This document shows, in pieces, positions 52,796-61,346 of a stretch of DNA of 64,000 nucleotides. This DNA comes from Enemella dayhoffiae. GTDB taxonomy: Bacteria > Actinomycetota > Actinomycetes > Propionibacteriales > Propionibacteriaceae. Under the pieces are notes generated by a model that saw nothing but the letters and a program-made list of their open reading frames with translations, searched no databases and was not told the origin of the DNA. Position numbers and translations under genes: made by a program. The stretch lies in contig NZ_NMVQ01000005.1 in NCBI RefSeq assembly GCF_002250625.1, forward strand, positions 60,725-124,724, written 5' to 3'. Position 1 is the stretch's first letter. Each line of letters begins with the position of its first letter.

Positions 52796-53364
52796 CTCGC
52801 TACCGCTTCTATACCGCAACCACCCTGGACGGCTACCTCGCCGACGAGAACGACTCCCTGGACTGGCTGTTCACCCAACCGCAGGGCAGCGAGCAGGAGC
52901 AACGGGCGGATCCCGAGGCGACGCAGTCCTATCCGGACTTCATCGCCGGCGTCGGTGCGCTGGCGATGGGTGCCACCACCTATCAGTGGGTGCTGGACGA
53001 GATCACGGCCAAGGGTGAGCAGTGGCCCTATTCCCAACCCTGCCTGGTGTTCACCCACCGCCGACTGGAACCGGCCGCGGCCAACGTGCGGCTCGTGCAG
53101 GGCTCACCGGCCGCGCACCGGGCCGAGCTCGAGGAGGCGGCGCAGGACAAGGACGTCTGGGTGGTCGGCGGCGGGGACCTGGCCTGCCAGTTCGCCGAGG
53201 AGGGGATGCTGGATGACCTGCTGCTGTCCATCGCCCCGGTGACTCTGGGCGCAGGACGCCCGCTGTTTCCTCGCGCGTTCGACCTGGAGCTGGTCCGCCA
53301 CGGCCGCAACGGCGCCTTCCTGTGCGCCAGCTACCGGGTGGTGGGGGCGCGCCGGGCTTCTTGA
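52792..53364 (+). CDS. Dihydrofolate-reductase-family protein (RibD C-terminal-like)
   Basis: 190 residues. Begins RYRFYTATTLDGYLADENDSLDWL, with GALAMGATTYQWVL and WVVGGGDLACQFAEEGMLDDLLL, the RibD_C/DHFR-like NADPH-binding pattern. It is one of the stand-alone reductases of unknown substrate common in actinobacteria. The gene starts in an ATGA overlap with the AraC-DinB gene and ends 26 bp before the convergent alpha-glucosidase. Confidence 0.88.
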   Translation: MTRYRFYTATTLDGYLADENDSLDWLFTQPQGSEQEQRADPEATQSYPDFIAGVGALAMGATTYQWVLDEITAKGEQWPYSQPCLVFTHRRLEPAAANVRLVQGSPAAHRAELEEAAQDKDVWVVGGGDLACQFAEEGMLDDLLLSIAPVTLGAGRPLFPRAFDLELVRHGRNGAFLCASYRVVGARRAS

Positions 53365-53390
53365 CCCGGGGGTCGCCGAGGCAGCAGGGC

Positions 53391-55106
53391 TCAGCAGTCT
53401 CCGCTGCGGCGTACGATCCGGGATTCCCACGCCTGCAACAGATCCGGGGCAGGCCGGTCCACCGTGCCGATCATCAACTCGGCGTCGGCCAGGTCGGCGA
53501 CCAGGTCGTCCGGGAGCTGGGCCGGGCGCGAGGAACAGTTGGCGACCACGGTCAGCACGGTGTCGCCGCTGGCCCGGGTGAACACCCACAACTGGTCGTG
53601 CTCGGCAAGCCTGAGCTCGAAGGCACCGTCGACGACGGCGGGTTCGGCCTTGCGCAGAGCGATCAGCCGCTTGTAGTGCGCCAGCACCGAATCCGGATCG
53701 CCCTGCTGGGCGGCGACGTTGATCTCGGTGTGGTTGGGGTTGACCCCGATCCACGGCGTACCGGTGCTGAAGCCGGCGTTCGTCGTGGCGTCCCACTGCA
53801 TCGGCGTCCGTGCGTTGTCCCGGGTCTGCACCGATTGCTGTGCCAGCAGGTTTTCCGGGTCGGCACCGGCGCCGGTGGCCTCGGCGTAGTGGTTCAGCGC
53901 CTCGATGTCACGGTACTGGTCGATCCGGGTGAATCCGGCGTTCGTCATGCCGATTTCCTCACCCTGATAGACATATGGCGTTCCGCGATGCAGGTGCAGC
54001 ACGGTGGCCAGGGTCTTGGCCGAGGCGACCCGGTGCTCGGGTGAATCGTCGCCGAACCGGGACACCGCCCGCGGCTGGTCGTGGTTGTCCCAATACAGCG
54101 AGTTCCAGCCGGCGTCGGCCAACCCTGCCTGCCAGTGCGCCAGATTTCCTTTGAGAACAGGAAGCGGGATCGGAACCCGCTCCCACTTGGTGGCGCCGAT
54201 GTCGAGGGCGACGTGCTCGAAGGTGAACACCATGTCCAGCTCGGCGCGGTCGGCGTCGGTGTAGCGACGGGCGTCCTCGACGGTCACCCCGGGCATCTCT
54301 CCGACGGTGACCAGGTTGCGGCCGGCGAGCACCTCGGTGTGCATCTCGTGCAGGAACTCGTGCATCCGTGGGCCGTCGGCAACCATCGGGAACGCCGGGG
54401 ACAGCGGCCGCCCGGGCACCTCCGGTCCGTCGGCCAGCGGCTCGGTCTTGGAGATGAAGTTGATCACGTCCATCCGGAACCCGTCGACGCCGCGATCCAG
54501 CCACCAGCGCATCATCGCGTACACCGCCTGCCGCACCTCGGGGTTCTCCCAGTTCAGGTCGGGCTGCTTGCGGCTGAACAGGTGCAGGTAGTACTCGCCC
54601 GACCGCTCGTCGTACTCCCAGGCCGGGCCGGAGAAGGCGGACTCCCAGTTGGTCGGGGCGATCCGGTTGCCGTCGGCGTCCTCGCGGCCGGGCCGCCACC
54701 AGTACCAGTCGCGCTTCGGCGATTCGGGATCGCGCGACTCGACGAACCACGGGTGCTCATCGCTGGTGTGGTTGACGACCAGGTCCATCATCAGGGCGAT
54801 CCCACGCTCGTGCAGGCCGGCGATCAACTCGTCCAGGTCGGCCAGGGTGCCGAAGCTCGGATCGATGTCGGTGTAGTCGGAGATGTCGTAGCCGTTGTCG
54901 TCCTGCGGTGAGCGATAGACCGGGCTCAGCCACAGCACCTCGACCCCGAGGTCGGCCAGGTGGTCGAGTCGCTGGATGATCCCGCGCAGGTCCCCCACCC
55001 CGTCGCCGTTGGAGTCGGCGAACGAGCGCGGATAGATCTGATAGACGACGGCGGAACGCCACCAGTCGGGATCGGCACGATGGGCAGGAACGACGAAACC
55101 ACTCAT
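53391..55106 (-). CDS. Alpha-glucosidase / oligo-1,6-glucosidase (GH13)
   Basis: 571 residues, cytoplasmic. The GH13 regions are complete: DLVVNHTSD, GFRMDVIN (nucleophile Asp213), TVGEMPG (acid/base Glu270) and YWDNHDQPR (transition-state Asp343). The start WWRSAVVYQIYPRSFADSNGDGVGDL is typical of subfamily 23/30 alpha-glucosidases and trehalose-related hydrolases. It hydrolyses terminal alpha-1,4 or alpha-1,6 glucosyl bonds of maltose or isomaltose. No sugar transporter is next to it. ATG 55106. Confidence 0.95.
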   Translation of the reverse strand: MSGFVVPAHRADPDWWRSAVVYQIYPRSFADSNGDGVGDLRGIIQRLDHLADLGVEVLWLSPVYRSPQDDNGYDISDYTDIDPSFGTLADLDELIAGLHERGIALMMDLVVNHTSDEHPWFVESRDPESPKRDWYWWRPGREDADGNRIAPTNWESAFSGPAWEYDERSGEYYLHLFSRKQPDLNWENPEVRQAVYAMMRWWLDRGVDGFRMDVINFISKTEPLADGPEVPGRPLSPAFPMVADGPRMHEFLHEMHTEVLAGRNLVTVGEMPGVTVEDARRYTDADRAELDMVFTFEHVALDIGATKWERVPIPLPVLKGNLAHWQAGLADAGWNSLYWDNHDQPRAVSRFGDDSPEHRVASAKTLATVLHLHRGTPYVYQGEEIGMTNAGFTRIDQYRDIEALNHYAEATGAGADPENLLAQQSVQTRDNARTPMQWDATTNAGFSTGTPWIGVNPNHTEINVAAQQGDPDSVLAHYKRLIALRKAEPAVVDGAFELRLAEHDQLWVFTRASGDTVLTVVANCSSRPAQLPDDLVADLADAELMIGTVDRPAPDLLQAWESRIVRRSGDC

Positions 55107-55143
55107 GCCCCAATCGTGGCAGATCCCTGACCACCCAGTCAGT

Positions 55144-55228
55144 CCCCACTTTGTCAGTTGTTATGCGGAGATCTCCGGCACGAGGTTGCGCCGCGTCCCC
55201 GGGCATAACCAGTGACAAAGTGTGGGGG
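55144..55228. repeat. Long imperfect inverted repeat (about 23-25 bp arms)
   Basis: Left arm CCCCACTTTGTCAGTTGTTATGC (split as CCCCACTTTGT and CAGTTGTTATGC, 55144-55166) pairs with 55203-55227 (GCATAACCAGTG, ACAAAGTGTGGGG) with one 2-base bulge and two mismatches. The 36-bp loop contains the perfect palindrome GGAGATCTCC. It is AT-richer than its surroundings and lies between the nudix-nth end and the alpha-glucosidase start. It may be a terminator, an operator or a mobile remnant. Confidence 0.75.
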
Positions 55229-55236
55229 CAGGTGGG

Positions 55237-55914
55237 TCAGTGGGTGTTGGCGGAAGTACCGGGTTCGCGGCGGGAGCGGTCGCGCAGGAAGCGGGCGGGG
55301 ATGTCGGCCAGCAGGTCGCGGTCCCAGGGGAGTTCCCAGCCGGCGAGCTGGATCAGCCCGTCGAGCAGGCCGGCGGTGAGACCCCAGATGAACAGCTCCC
55401 CCACCACGAACGCCGGGCCGCGATAACCGGACGGGTGGTGGGCGGTACGCCGATTCGCCGGGTCGAGCAGCTGGGCCAGCGGCACCTGGTAGACCGCCGC
55501 CACCTCGGCCAGATCCACCGGTACCACCGGGTGCGGCTCGCGCCACCAGCCGACCACCGTGGTCACGTCGAACCCGCTCACCGCGACGTGCACCGCCGGC
55601 ACGTGACCGAGCAGCTCCACCCCACCGGCCTCGAGCCCGATCTCCTCGGCCGCCTCCCGCATCGCCGCGGCCTCCGCCGAGGCGTCGCCGGGGTCGATGG
55701 CGCCCCCGGGAAAGGCGAGCTGCCCGGCGTGGGAGCGCAGCGTCGCGGCCCGCTCGATCACCACCACCGACAGTTCCGGCTCGGTCGCGAACAGCGCCAG
55801 CACCGCCGCCGGACGCCCGCCGCGGCCGGGCCGCTCGGCGACCACCTCCGGCTGCACTTGCGGTTGCTCCAGCGCCCGAGTCAGGGCGGCGAGCGCCTCG
55901 GGCGTACGCCTCAT
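55237..55914 (-). CDS. NUDIX hydrolase, CoA-pyrophosphatase type
   Basis: 225 residues. Nudix box starts [20 protein letters not shown] and ends EEIGL, preceded by the CoA-specific [13 protein letters not shown] (UPF0035 motif). Expected to cleave CoA or acyl-CoA to 3',5'-ADP and phosphopantetheine. ATG 55914 overlaps the nth stop (ATGA). Equivalent to Rv3672c. No membrane segment. Confidence 0.9.
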   Translation of the reverse strand: MRRTPEALAALTRALEQPQVQPEVVAERPGRGGRPAAVLALFATEPELSVVVIERAATLRSHAGQLAFPGGAIDPGDASAEAAAMREAAEEIGLEAGGVELLGHVPAVHVAVSGFDVTTVVGWWREPHPVVPVDLAEVAAVYQVPLAQLLDPANRRTAHHPSGYRGPAFVVGELFIWGLTAGLLDGLIQLAGWELPWDRDLLADIPARFLRDRSRREPGTSANTH

Positions 55915-56627
55915 CCGCGCGGCTCCCGGACCAACTTGGCGGCCTTGACCGGATCGGTCTCACCCTCGCCGTACCCCGGACACAGCGCCGCCACCGGACA
56001 GGCGCCACAGGCCGGGTTGCGGGCGTGGCAGCGGCGGCGTCCGTGCCAGATCACGTGGTGGCACAGCATCACCCAGTCCTTGCGCGGGAACAGCGCACCG
56101 ACCTCGGCCTCGATCTTGTCCGGGTCGCTCTGCGTGGTCCAGCCGAAGCGGATCGACAGCCGCTTGAAGTGGGTGTCCACGGTGATGCCCGGTATGCCGA
56201 AGGCGTTGCCCAGCACGACGTTCGCGGTCTTGCGGCCCACCCCGGGCAGGGTCACCAGGTCGGCCAACCGCCCCGGCACCTGCCCGTCGAACCGTTCCAC
56301 CAGCGCCTGGCTGAGCCGGATCACCGCGTCGGTCTTGGCGCGGAAGAAGCCGGTCGGGCGGATGATCTCCTCGAGCACCGCGCGATCGGCACCGGCCAGC
56401 GCGGCCGCATCCGGATAGCGCGCGAACACCTGCGGGGTGACCAGGTTGACCCGCTTGTCGGTGGACTGCGCCGACAGCACCGTCGCCACCAGCAGCTGCA
56501 GCGGATCGGCGAAGTCCAGCTCGCACTTCGCGTCGGGATAGGTGTCGGCCAGCACCCGGTTGATCTTGCGGGCCCGGCGTACCAGGGCCGTGGGCGGGGG
56601 CGGCACGACGGGAGGGCTGCTCGGCAT
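55911..56627 (-). CDS. nth: Endonuclease III (DNA glycosylase/AP lyase)
   Basis: 238 residues. The helix-hairpin-helix [18 protein letters not shown] has the catalytic Lys. The catalytic Asp is in VDTHFKRLS. The [4Fe-4S] cluster C-x6-C-x2-C-x5-C reads [17 protein letters not shown]. It removes oxidised pyrimidines in base excision repair. ATG 56627. Divergent from crp across a 99-bp promoter region carrying a CRP site. Equivalent to Rv3674c. Confidence 0.96.
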   Translation of the reverse strand: MPSSPPVVPPPPTALVRRARKINRVLADTYPDAKCELDFADPLQLLVATVLSAQSTDKRVNLVTPQVFARYPDAAALAGADRAVLEEIIRPTGFFRAKTDAVIRLSQALVERFDGQVPGRLADLVTLPGVGRKTANVVLGNAFGIPGITVDTHFKRLSIRFGWTTQSDPDKIEAEVGALFPRKDWVMLCHHVIWHGRRRCHARNPACGACPVAALCPGYGEGETDPVKAAKLVREPRG

Positions 56628-56660
56628 GGCGTCAGCCTAGACCCGGCGCGCGGAGCCGGG

Positions 56661-56676
56661 TGTGATTCGATTCACG
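56661..56676. promoter_or_regulatory. CRP/FNR-type binding site upstream of crp and nth
   Basis: TGTGATTCGATTCACG matches the CRP consensus TGTGA-N6-TCACA with one mismatch (last base). It sits in the divergent nth-crp region, 51 bp before the crp start, suggesting autoregulation and possible control of nth. Confidence 0.75.
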
Positions 56677-56726
56677 CTGGGCTCGACGGTAGCCTTGCCC
56701 AGAAGATTTGCCATTCAGGAGGGTCC

Positions 56727-57407
56727 GTGGAAGCCAAGGACGTGCTCAAGCAGGCGCCGCTGTTCAAGGGGCTTGATCAGGAGGCGTACCAGTCGCTTGC
56801 CTCCACCATGGGCTCGCTCAGCCTGGCCCGCGGTGCCGTCCTGTTCCACGAGGGCGATGTCGGTGACCAGCTGTTCGTCGTCGTCGACGGCAAGGTGAAG
56901 CTCGGTCGGCACGGCAGCACCGGGCGGGAGAACCTGCTCGCGGTGCTCGGGCCCGGTCAGATGTTCGGTGAGCTGTCGGTGTTCGACCCCGGGCCCCGCT
57001 CCACCACCGCCACCGCGGTGACCAAGTGCGAGTTGCGGGTGCTCGAACACGACGAGCTGATCCGCTGGCTGGACGGTCGCCCCGAGGTGGCCCGCGGCCT
57101 GCTCAGCCAACTCGCCGGACGACTCCGCCGGGCCAACGATGTGGTGTCGGACCTGGTGTTCTCCGATGTGCCCGGCCGGGTGGCCAAGGCGCTGCTCGAT
57201 CTGGCCTCACGCTTCGGCGAGCGGACCGATCACGGACTGGTGGTGCACCACGAACTGACCCAGGAGGAGCTCGCCCAGTTGGTCGGCGCCTCCCGTGAGA
57301 CGGTGAACAAGGCGCTCGCCGATTTCGCCGCCCGCGGGTGGATCCGGCTCGAGCCACGCTCGGTCACCATCACCGACCTGGAGCGGGTGGAACGCCGGGC
57401 GCGCTGA
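56727..57407 (+). CDS. crp: cAMP receptor protein / Crp-Fnr family global regulator
   Basis: 226 residues. Cyclic-nucleotide-binding beta-barrel (LFHEGDVGDQLFVVVDGKVKL, GEL SVF read as MFGELSVFDPGPRSTTATA, with Arg-Ser-Thr/Thr contacts) is followed by a C-terminal HTH (ELTQEELAQLVGASRETVNKAL). GTG 56727 follows CAGGAGGG. Ortholog of Rv3676/GlxR: a cAMP-responsive dimer regulating carbon and energy genes. Its last 38 bp overlap the convergent MBL gene. Confidence 0.95.
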   Translation: MEAKDVLKQAPLFKGLDQEAYQSLASTMGSLSLARGAVLFHEGDVGDQLFVVVDGKVKLGRHGSTGRENLLAVLGPGQMFGELSVFDPGPRSTTATAVTKCELRVLEHDELIRWLDGRPEVARGLLSQLAGRLRRANDVVSDLVFSDVPGRVAKALLDLASRFGERTDHGLVVHHELTQEELAQLVGASRETVNKALADFAARGWIRLEPRSVTITDLERVERRAR

Positions 57408-58176
57408 GCCAAGGGACCTCGAGGTACGCCAGCTGGGCGCGGGTGGATTCGGCGGCGGCGCCGCGTACGCCTTCGGGGACGTCGCCGTAGATCGCCTCGA
57501 CGATCTGCTCCACCGTGTCCAGTCCGGAGGCGACGGCCTCGCGTACCTGCTGCAACCGCTCGTGCCGATGCGTCCGGTAATGATCCAACCAGGCAACGGG
57601 ATCCGCCACATCCGGGCCGTGCCCCGGCAGGATCCGGCCAACCTCGTGATCGGCGACCAGCGCGAGCATCTCGTCCAACGACGCGAGATAGGAGCGCAGG
57701 TCACCGTCGGGGTGCACGATCACCGTGGTGCCCTCACCGAGCACCATGTCCCCGCTGAAGAAGTCCGCCGCCTGCGTGCCCTCCCCCGGCGACCCGTGCA
57801 GCACGAACCCGATCGAGTCGGCCGTGTGCCCCGGCAGATGCCGCACCTCGATCGCCCGATCCCCCAGCTCGACGGTCTCCCGATCCCGCAGCACGCGATC
57901 GCACAGCGCCGGATCGTACGCCCGAACGGCGGCCCCGAACCGCTCCGCCAGCCCCGGCGCCGCCTCGATGTGATCATGGTGATGATGGGTCACCCACACC
58001 TCGGAAATCCCGTTGGGGCAGGCATTCGCGACCGCCGCCAGGTGCCCGTCGTCCTCGGGTCCGGGGTCGATCACCACCGCCGGGCCGACCTCCGGCGCCA
58101 GCACCCACGTGTTCGTCCCGCCCAGGGTCATCGGCCCGGGGTTCGGGGCCAGCAGGCGGATCGGCGTCCAGCTCAT
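57370..58176 (-). CDS. Metallo-beta-lactamase-fold hydrolase
   Basis: 268 residues. Zinc motif THHHHDHIE, downstream His in LPGHTADS, Asp in FSGDMVLG and the final His in ILPGHGPDV. The LACTB2-like C-terminal tail (VEAIYGDVPEGVRGAA) suggests a nuclease or thioesterase-like member. Ortholog of Rv3677c; substrate unknown. ATG 58176 overlaps the upstream NUDIX gene stop (ATGA). The 3' end overlaps crp. Confidence 0.9.
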   Translation of the reverse strand: MSWTPIRLLAPNPGPMTLGGTNTWVLAPEVGPAVVIDPGPEDDGHLAAVANACPNGISEVWVTHHHHDHIEAAPGLAERFGAAVRAYDPALCDRVLRDRETVELGDRAIEVRHLPGHTADSIGFVLHGSPGEGTQAADFFSGDMVLGEGTTVIVHPDGDLRSYLASLDEMLALVADHEVGRILPGHGPDVADPVAWLDHYRTHRHERLQQVREAVASGLDTVEQIVEAIYGDVPEGVRGAAAESTRAQLAYLEVPWLSAPGVPPAPGR

Positions 58177-58892
58177 GTCCAGCTCCCGTCGCGTCGCGGA
58201 TGGCTCGGCCGCCACCCGTCCCCCTGCGGGACCAGTCGCGCCGTCACCGGTTCGATCACCCGCTGGGCGGCCACCTCACGGATCCGCGGCCAGGACCCGA
58301 GCAGCGCCAGCTCGGCGAGCACCGACCGGGTCGGCGGCAGCATCGCCACCTGCTCGGCCGCGGCATCCCGGTCGGCGGCCACCAGCTCGGCCACCGACAC
58401 CCATTCGGCCCGGTCGGCCTCGGTGGAGGTGTTCCGCGGCTCCAGCCCCGGCGGGGCCAGCAGCAGGAAGAACCAGGTGTCATAGCGCTGCGGATGGTTT
58501 TCGGGGGTGATCCACCGCGACCACGGCAGCGGCGGCTCACCGAACCCGGGCCCGGCGAGATCCAACCCGGTCTCCTCCAGGCACTCCCGGCGCAGGCAGG
58601 CCCGCAGCGGATCGGCCGCCTGCTCGTCGACCGGCTCCTGTTTGCCACCGGGAAATGCCCACACCCCGCCGAACTGCATCCCGCGGCTACGGCGGACCAG
58701 CCAGGCCTGCAGCCCGCCACGACCCTCACGCAGCAGCACCAGGGTCGCCGCGGTCCGCGGCACGGCCACCGGCTGGCCGGGGGCCAGCGGCGTACGCCGT
58801 CGGGTGCCCGCCCAACTGGCCGGGGTCCGGGTCAGCACCTCGGGCGGGATCTCCTCGAAGACCTCCCAGGAGTGCGACCCGGCGTACGCCAT
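58173..58892 (-). CDS. NUDIX hydrolase
   Basis: 239 residues. Nudix box begins PGGKQEPVDEQAADPLRACL and ends RRECLEETGLDL, longer in its first half than the canonical GX5E spacing. Flanked by TAATLVLLREGRGGLQAWLVRRSRGMQFGGVWAF, typical of NUDT19-like CoA/acyl-nucleotide hydrolases (in two stretches). Coupled to the MBL gene by a 4-bp overlap, and 3 bp after RidA in transcription order. Substrate unknown. Confidence 0.87.
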   Translation of the reverse strand: MAYAGSHSWEVFEEIPPEVLTRTPASWAGTRRRTPLAPGQPVAVPRTAATLVLLREGRGGLQAWLVRRSRGMQFGGVWAFPGGKQEPVDEQAADPLRACLRRECLEETGLDLAGPGFGEPPLPWSRWITPENHPQRYDTWFFLLLAPPGLEPRNTSTEADRAEWVSVAELVAADRDAAAEQVAMLPPTRSVLAELALLGSWPRIREVAAQRVIEPVTARLVPQGDGWRPSHPRRDGSWT

Positions 58893-58895
58893 CGC

Positions 58896-59354
58896 TCAGC
58901 GCACCCGGACGATCAGCTCGACCTCGACCGGGACGTCCAGCGGCAGCACCGCCACGCCGACGGCCGAGCGCGCGTGCCGACCGGCGTCGCCGAACACGTC
59001 GGCGAGCACCTCCGAGGCGCCGTTGCCGACCTTCGGCTGGTCGGTGAACTCAGGGGTGGAGGCCACGAACACGACCGCCTTGACGATCTGGGCGATGTTG
59101 TCCACCCCGCCGGCCCGCTCGGCCGCGGCGGCGATCGCGTTCAGCGCGCACACCCGCGCGGCGGCGACGCCCTGCTCCAGCGACACCTCCGCACCCAGCT
59201 TGCCGGTGGCGACCGGCTTGCCGTCGACGACGGGCACCTGCCCGGAGGTGTAGACCAGATCACCGGTCTGTACCGCCGGGACGTACGCCGCCACCGGGGT
59301 CGGCACCGGCGGCAGGATCAGGCCGAGCTCGTCGAGCCGATCGGATGCGCTCAC
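58896..59354 (-). CDS. RidA/YjgF-family enamine/imine deaminase-like protein
   Basis: 152 residues with VQTGDLVYTSGQVPVVDGK and ARVCALNAIAAAAERAGG, ending DVPVEVELIVRVR, the RidA fold. The catalytic-type Arg of true RidA (IRVV/ARxx near position 105) is not obvious here, so this is a Rid-like subfamily member. GTG 59354 forms a GTGA overlap with the upstream DUF4177 gene. Ortholog of Rv3678c. Confidence 0.9.
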   Translation of the reverse strand: MSASDRLDELGLILPPVPTPVAAYVPAVQTGDLVYTSGQVPVVDGKPVATGKLGAEVSLEQGVAAARVCALNAIAAAAERAGGVDNIAQIVKAVVFVASTPEFTDQPKVGNGASEVLADVFGDAGRHARSAVGVAVLPLDVPVEVELIVRVR

Positions 59355-59506
59355 TGGACCGGCCTCTTGAAATAGGCGACCAGGTTATCGGGGTTGGGTC
59401 CGGGCACGATCTGGACCAGTTCCCAGCCGTCGGCGCCGAAGTTGTCCAGGATCTGCTTGGTGGCGTGCACCAGTACCGGTGCGGTGAAGTATTCCCACTT
59501 GGTCAT
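59351..59506 (-). CDS. DUF4177 small protein
   Basis: 51 residues, MTKWEYFTAPVLVHATKQ to YFKRPVQ, with GADGWELVQIVPGPNP, the DUF4177 core (W-E-L-V). Matches the position and size of Rv3678A. Function unknown. ATG 59506; the stop overlaps the RidA start (GTGA), so the two are cotranslated. Confidence 0.88.
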   Translation of the reverse strand: MTKWEYFTAPVLVHATKQILDNFGADGWELVQIVPGPNPDNLVAYFKRPVQ

Positions 59507-59525
59507 GGGCCGAGCGTAACCGCCG

Positions 59526-61229
59526 TCACGACAGGCCGATCACCTGCCCGTCGGCGTCCAGGTCGATCCGCGTCGCCGCCGGCCGCGCCGACAGCCCCGG
59601 CATGGTGCGAATCTCGCCACAGATCGGATAGACGAATCCAGCGCCGGCGGCCAGCCGCACCTCCCGCACCGGCAGCCGCCATCCGGTCGGCGCCCCCTTC
59701 AGCGCCGGGTCCGAGGAGATCGACAGGTGCGTCTTGGCGGTGCAGATCGGCAGCTCACCGAAGCCCTGTTCGGTGTACGCCCGGAGCTGGCGTTCGGCGG
59801 TGCTCGAATAGTCCACCCCGTCGGCCCCGTAGACCTCGGTGGCGATCGCCTCGATCTTGGCGGTCAGCGGCTCGGCCAGGTCATAGAGCGGGCGGAACTG
59901 CGCGGGTTGCTCGGTGGCGGCGATCACGGCCTCGGCCAGCTCGACCCCGCCCTCGGCCCCGTCGGCGACCCCGCTGTAGACCGCCGACCGGGCCCCGGCC
60001 GAGGCGGCGATCTCGGCGATCGCGGCCAGCTCGGAGGCGTGGTCGTCGGGGAAGCGGTTGATCGCCACCACCGCCGGTACGCCGTGGCGGCGGACGATCT
60101 GCAGCTGCTTGCACAGGTTGGCCGCGCCGGCGTGCACCGCGTCGGGATCCTCGGTGAGCAGGTCGTCGGGCAGCGGCTTGCCGGGGACCACCTTGAACCG
60201 GCCACTGGCATATTTCAGCCCGCGCACGGTGGCGACCACGACGGCCGCGTCCGGCGCCTCACCGGACACCCGGCACTTGATGTTGAAGAACCGTTCGGCC
60301 CCCATGTCGGCGCCGAAACCGGCCTCGGTGAGCACGAAGTCGGCGCAGCGCAGGGCCAGCTTGTCGGCCACCACCGAGGAGTTGCCGGTGGCGATGTTGC
60401 CGAACGGGCCGGCGTGCACCAGCGCGGGCGTACCGGTCAGGGTCTGCAGCAGGTTGGGTTTGATCGCCTCCCTCATGATCACCGCCATCGCCCCGGCCGC
60501 GCCCAGGTCTTCGGCGGTCACCGGGTGGCCGGCGCGGTCGGCGCCGACGACCACCCGGCCGAGCCGGGCGCGCAGGTCGGCCAGGTCGGTGGCCAACCCG
60601 AGCAGCGCCATCAGCTCCGAGGCGGCGGTGATGTCGAACCCAGCCTGTCGGGGTACGCCGTCCAGCCGCCCGCCGAGCCCGAGGACGACGTTGCGCAGGG
60701 CCCGGTCGTTCACGTCCAGCACCCGCCGCCAGTCCACCCGGGCAGGGTCGAGTTCGGGTTCGGTGACGGTGCCCCGCGCCACGTGGTGCAGGTGGTTGTC
60801 GACCATCGCCGCGAGCAGGTTGTGCGCGGCGGTGACGGCGTGGAAGTCGCCGGTCAGGTGCAGGTTGAGCTGCTCCATCGGGATCACCTGGGCGTACCCG
60901 CCGCCGGCGGCGCCGCCCTTGATCCCGAAGGTCGGTCCCATCGACGGTTGCCGGATGGTCACCACGGCCCGCCGCCCGAGCAGCCCGAACGCCTGGCCGA
61001 GGCCGACCGTGGTCGCGGTCTTCCCCTCCCCCAGCGGGGTCGGGGTGATCGCGGTGACCACCACATAGCGCCCGCGCGGCCGATCGCCCAGCTCGACCGC
61101 CGCCGGGTCGATCTTGAGCACCTGCCGGCCGTAGGGCTCGCAGGCCTCCTCGGGCAGTCCCAGCTCGGCCGCCACCTCGTGGATCGGGCGTGGCCGGGCC
61201 GCCCGGGCGATCTCAAGGTCGGACTTCAT
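59526..61229 (-). CDS. fhs: Formate-tetrahydrofolate ligase
   Basis: 567 residues. ATP-binding TPTPLGEGKTATTVGLGQAF, folate-site MGPTFGIKGGAAGGGYAQV and CRVSGEAPDAAVVVATVRGLK identify Fhs. It makes 10-formyl-tetrahydrofolate from formate and ATP for purine synthesis and one-carbon metabolism. ATG 61229. It lies 20 bp upstream of DUF4177 in the same operon. Normal length (~555-570). Confidence 0.95.
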   Translation of the reverse strand: MKSDLEIARAARPRPIHEVAAELGLPEEACEPYGRQVLKIDPAAVELGDRPRGRYVVVTAITPTPLGEGKTATTVGLGQAFGLLGRRAVVTIRQPSMGPTFGIKGGAAGGGYAQVIPMEQLNLHLTGDFHAVTAAHNLLAAMVDNHLHHVARGTVTEPELDPARVDWRRVLDVNDRALRNVVLGLGGRLDGVPRQAGFDITAASELMALLGLATDLADLRARLGRVVVGADRAGHPVTAEDLGAAGAMAVIMREAIKPNLLQTLTGTPALVHAGPFGNIATGNSSVVADKLALRCADFVLTEAGFGADMGAERFFNIKCRVSGEAPDAAVVVATVRGLKYASGRFKVVPGKPLPDDLLTEDPDAVHAGAANLCKQLQIVRRHGVPAVVAINRFPDDHASELAAIAEIAASAGARSAVYSGVADGAEGGVELAEAVIAATEQPAQFRPLYDLAEPLTAKIEAIATEVYGADGVDYSSTAERQLRAYTEQGFGELPICTAKTHLSISSDPALKGAPTGWRLPVREVRLAAGAGFVYPICGEIRTMPGLSARPAATRIDLDADGQVIGLS

Positions 61230-61346
61230 CGTGCTCCCTCAGTCGTGATCGAATCGCGCCCCCGAGGCTCGAGCCCCGTTTCTGGACACCTGACCTCATC
61301 ATCTCGCCGGTGCCCGCGCTGCATACCCCCGGGTAGGGTTTGACCC

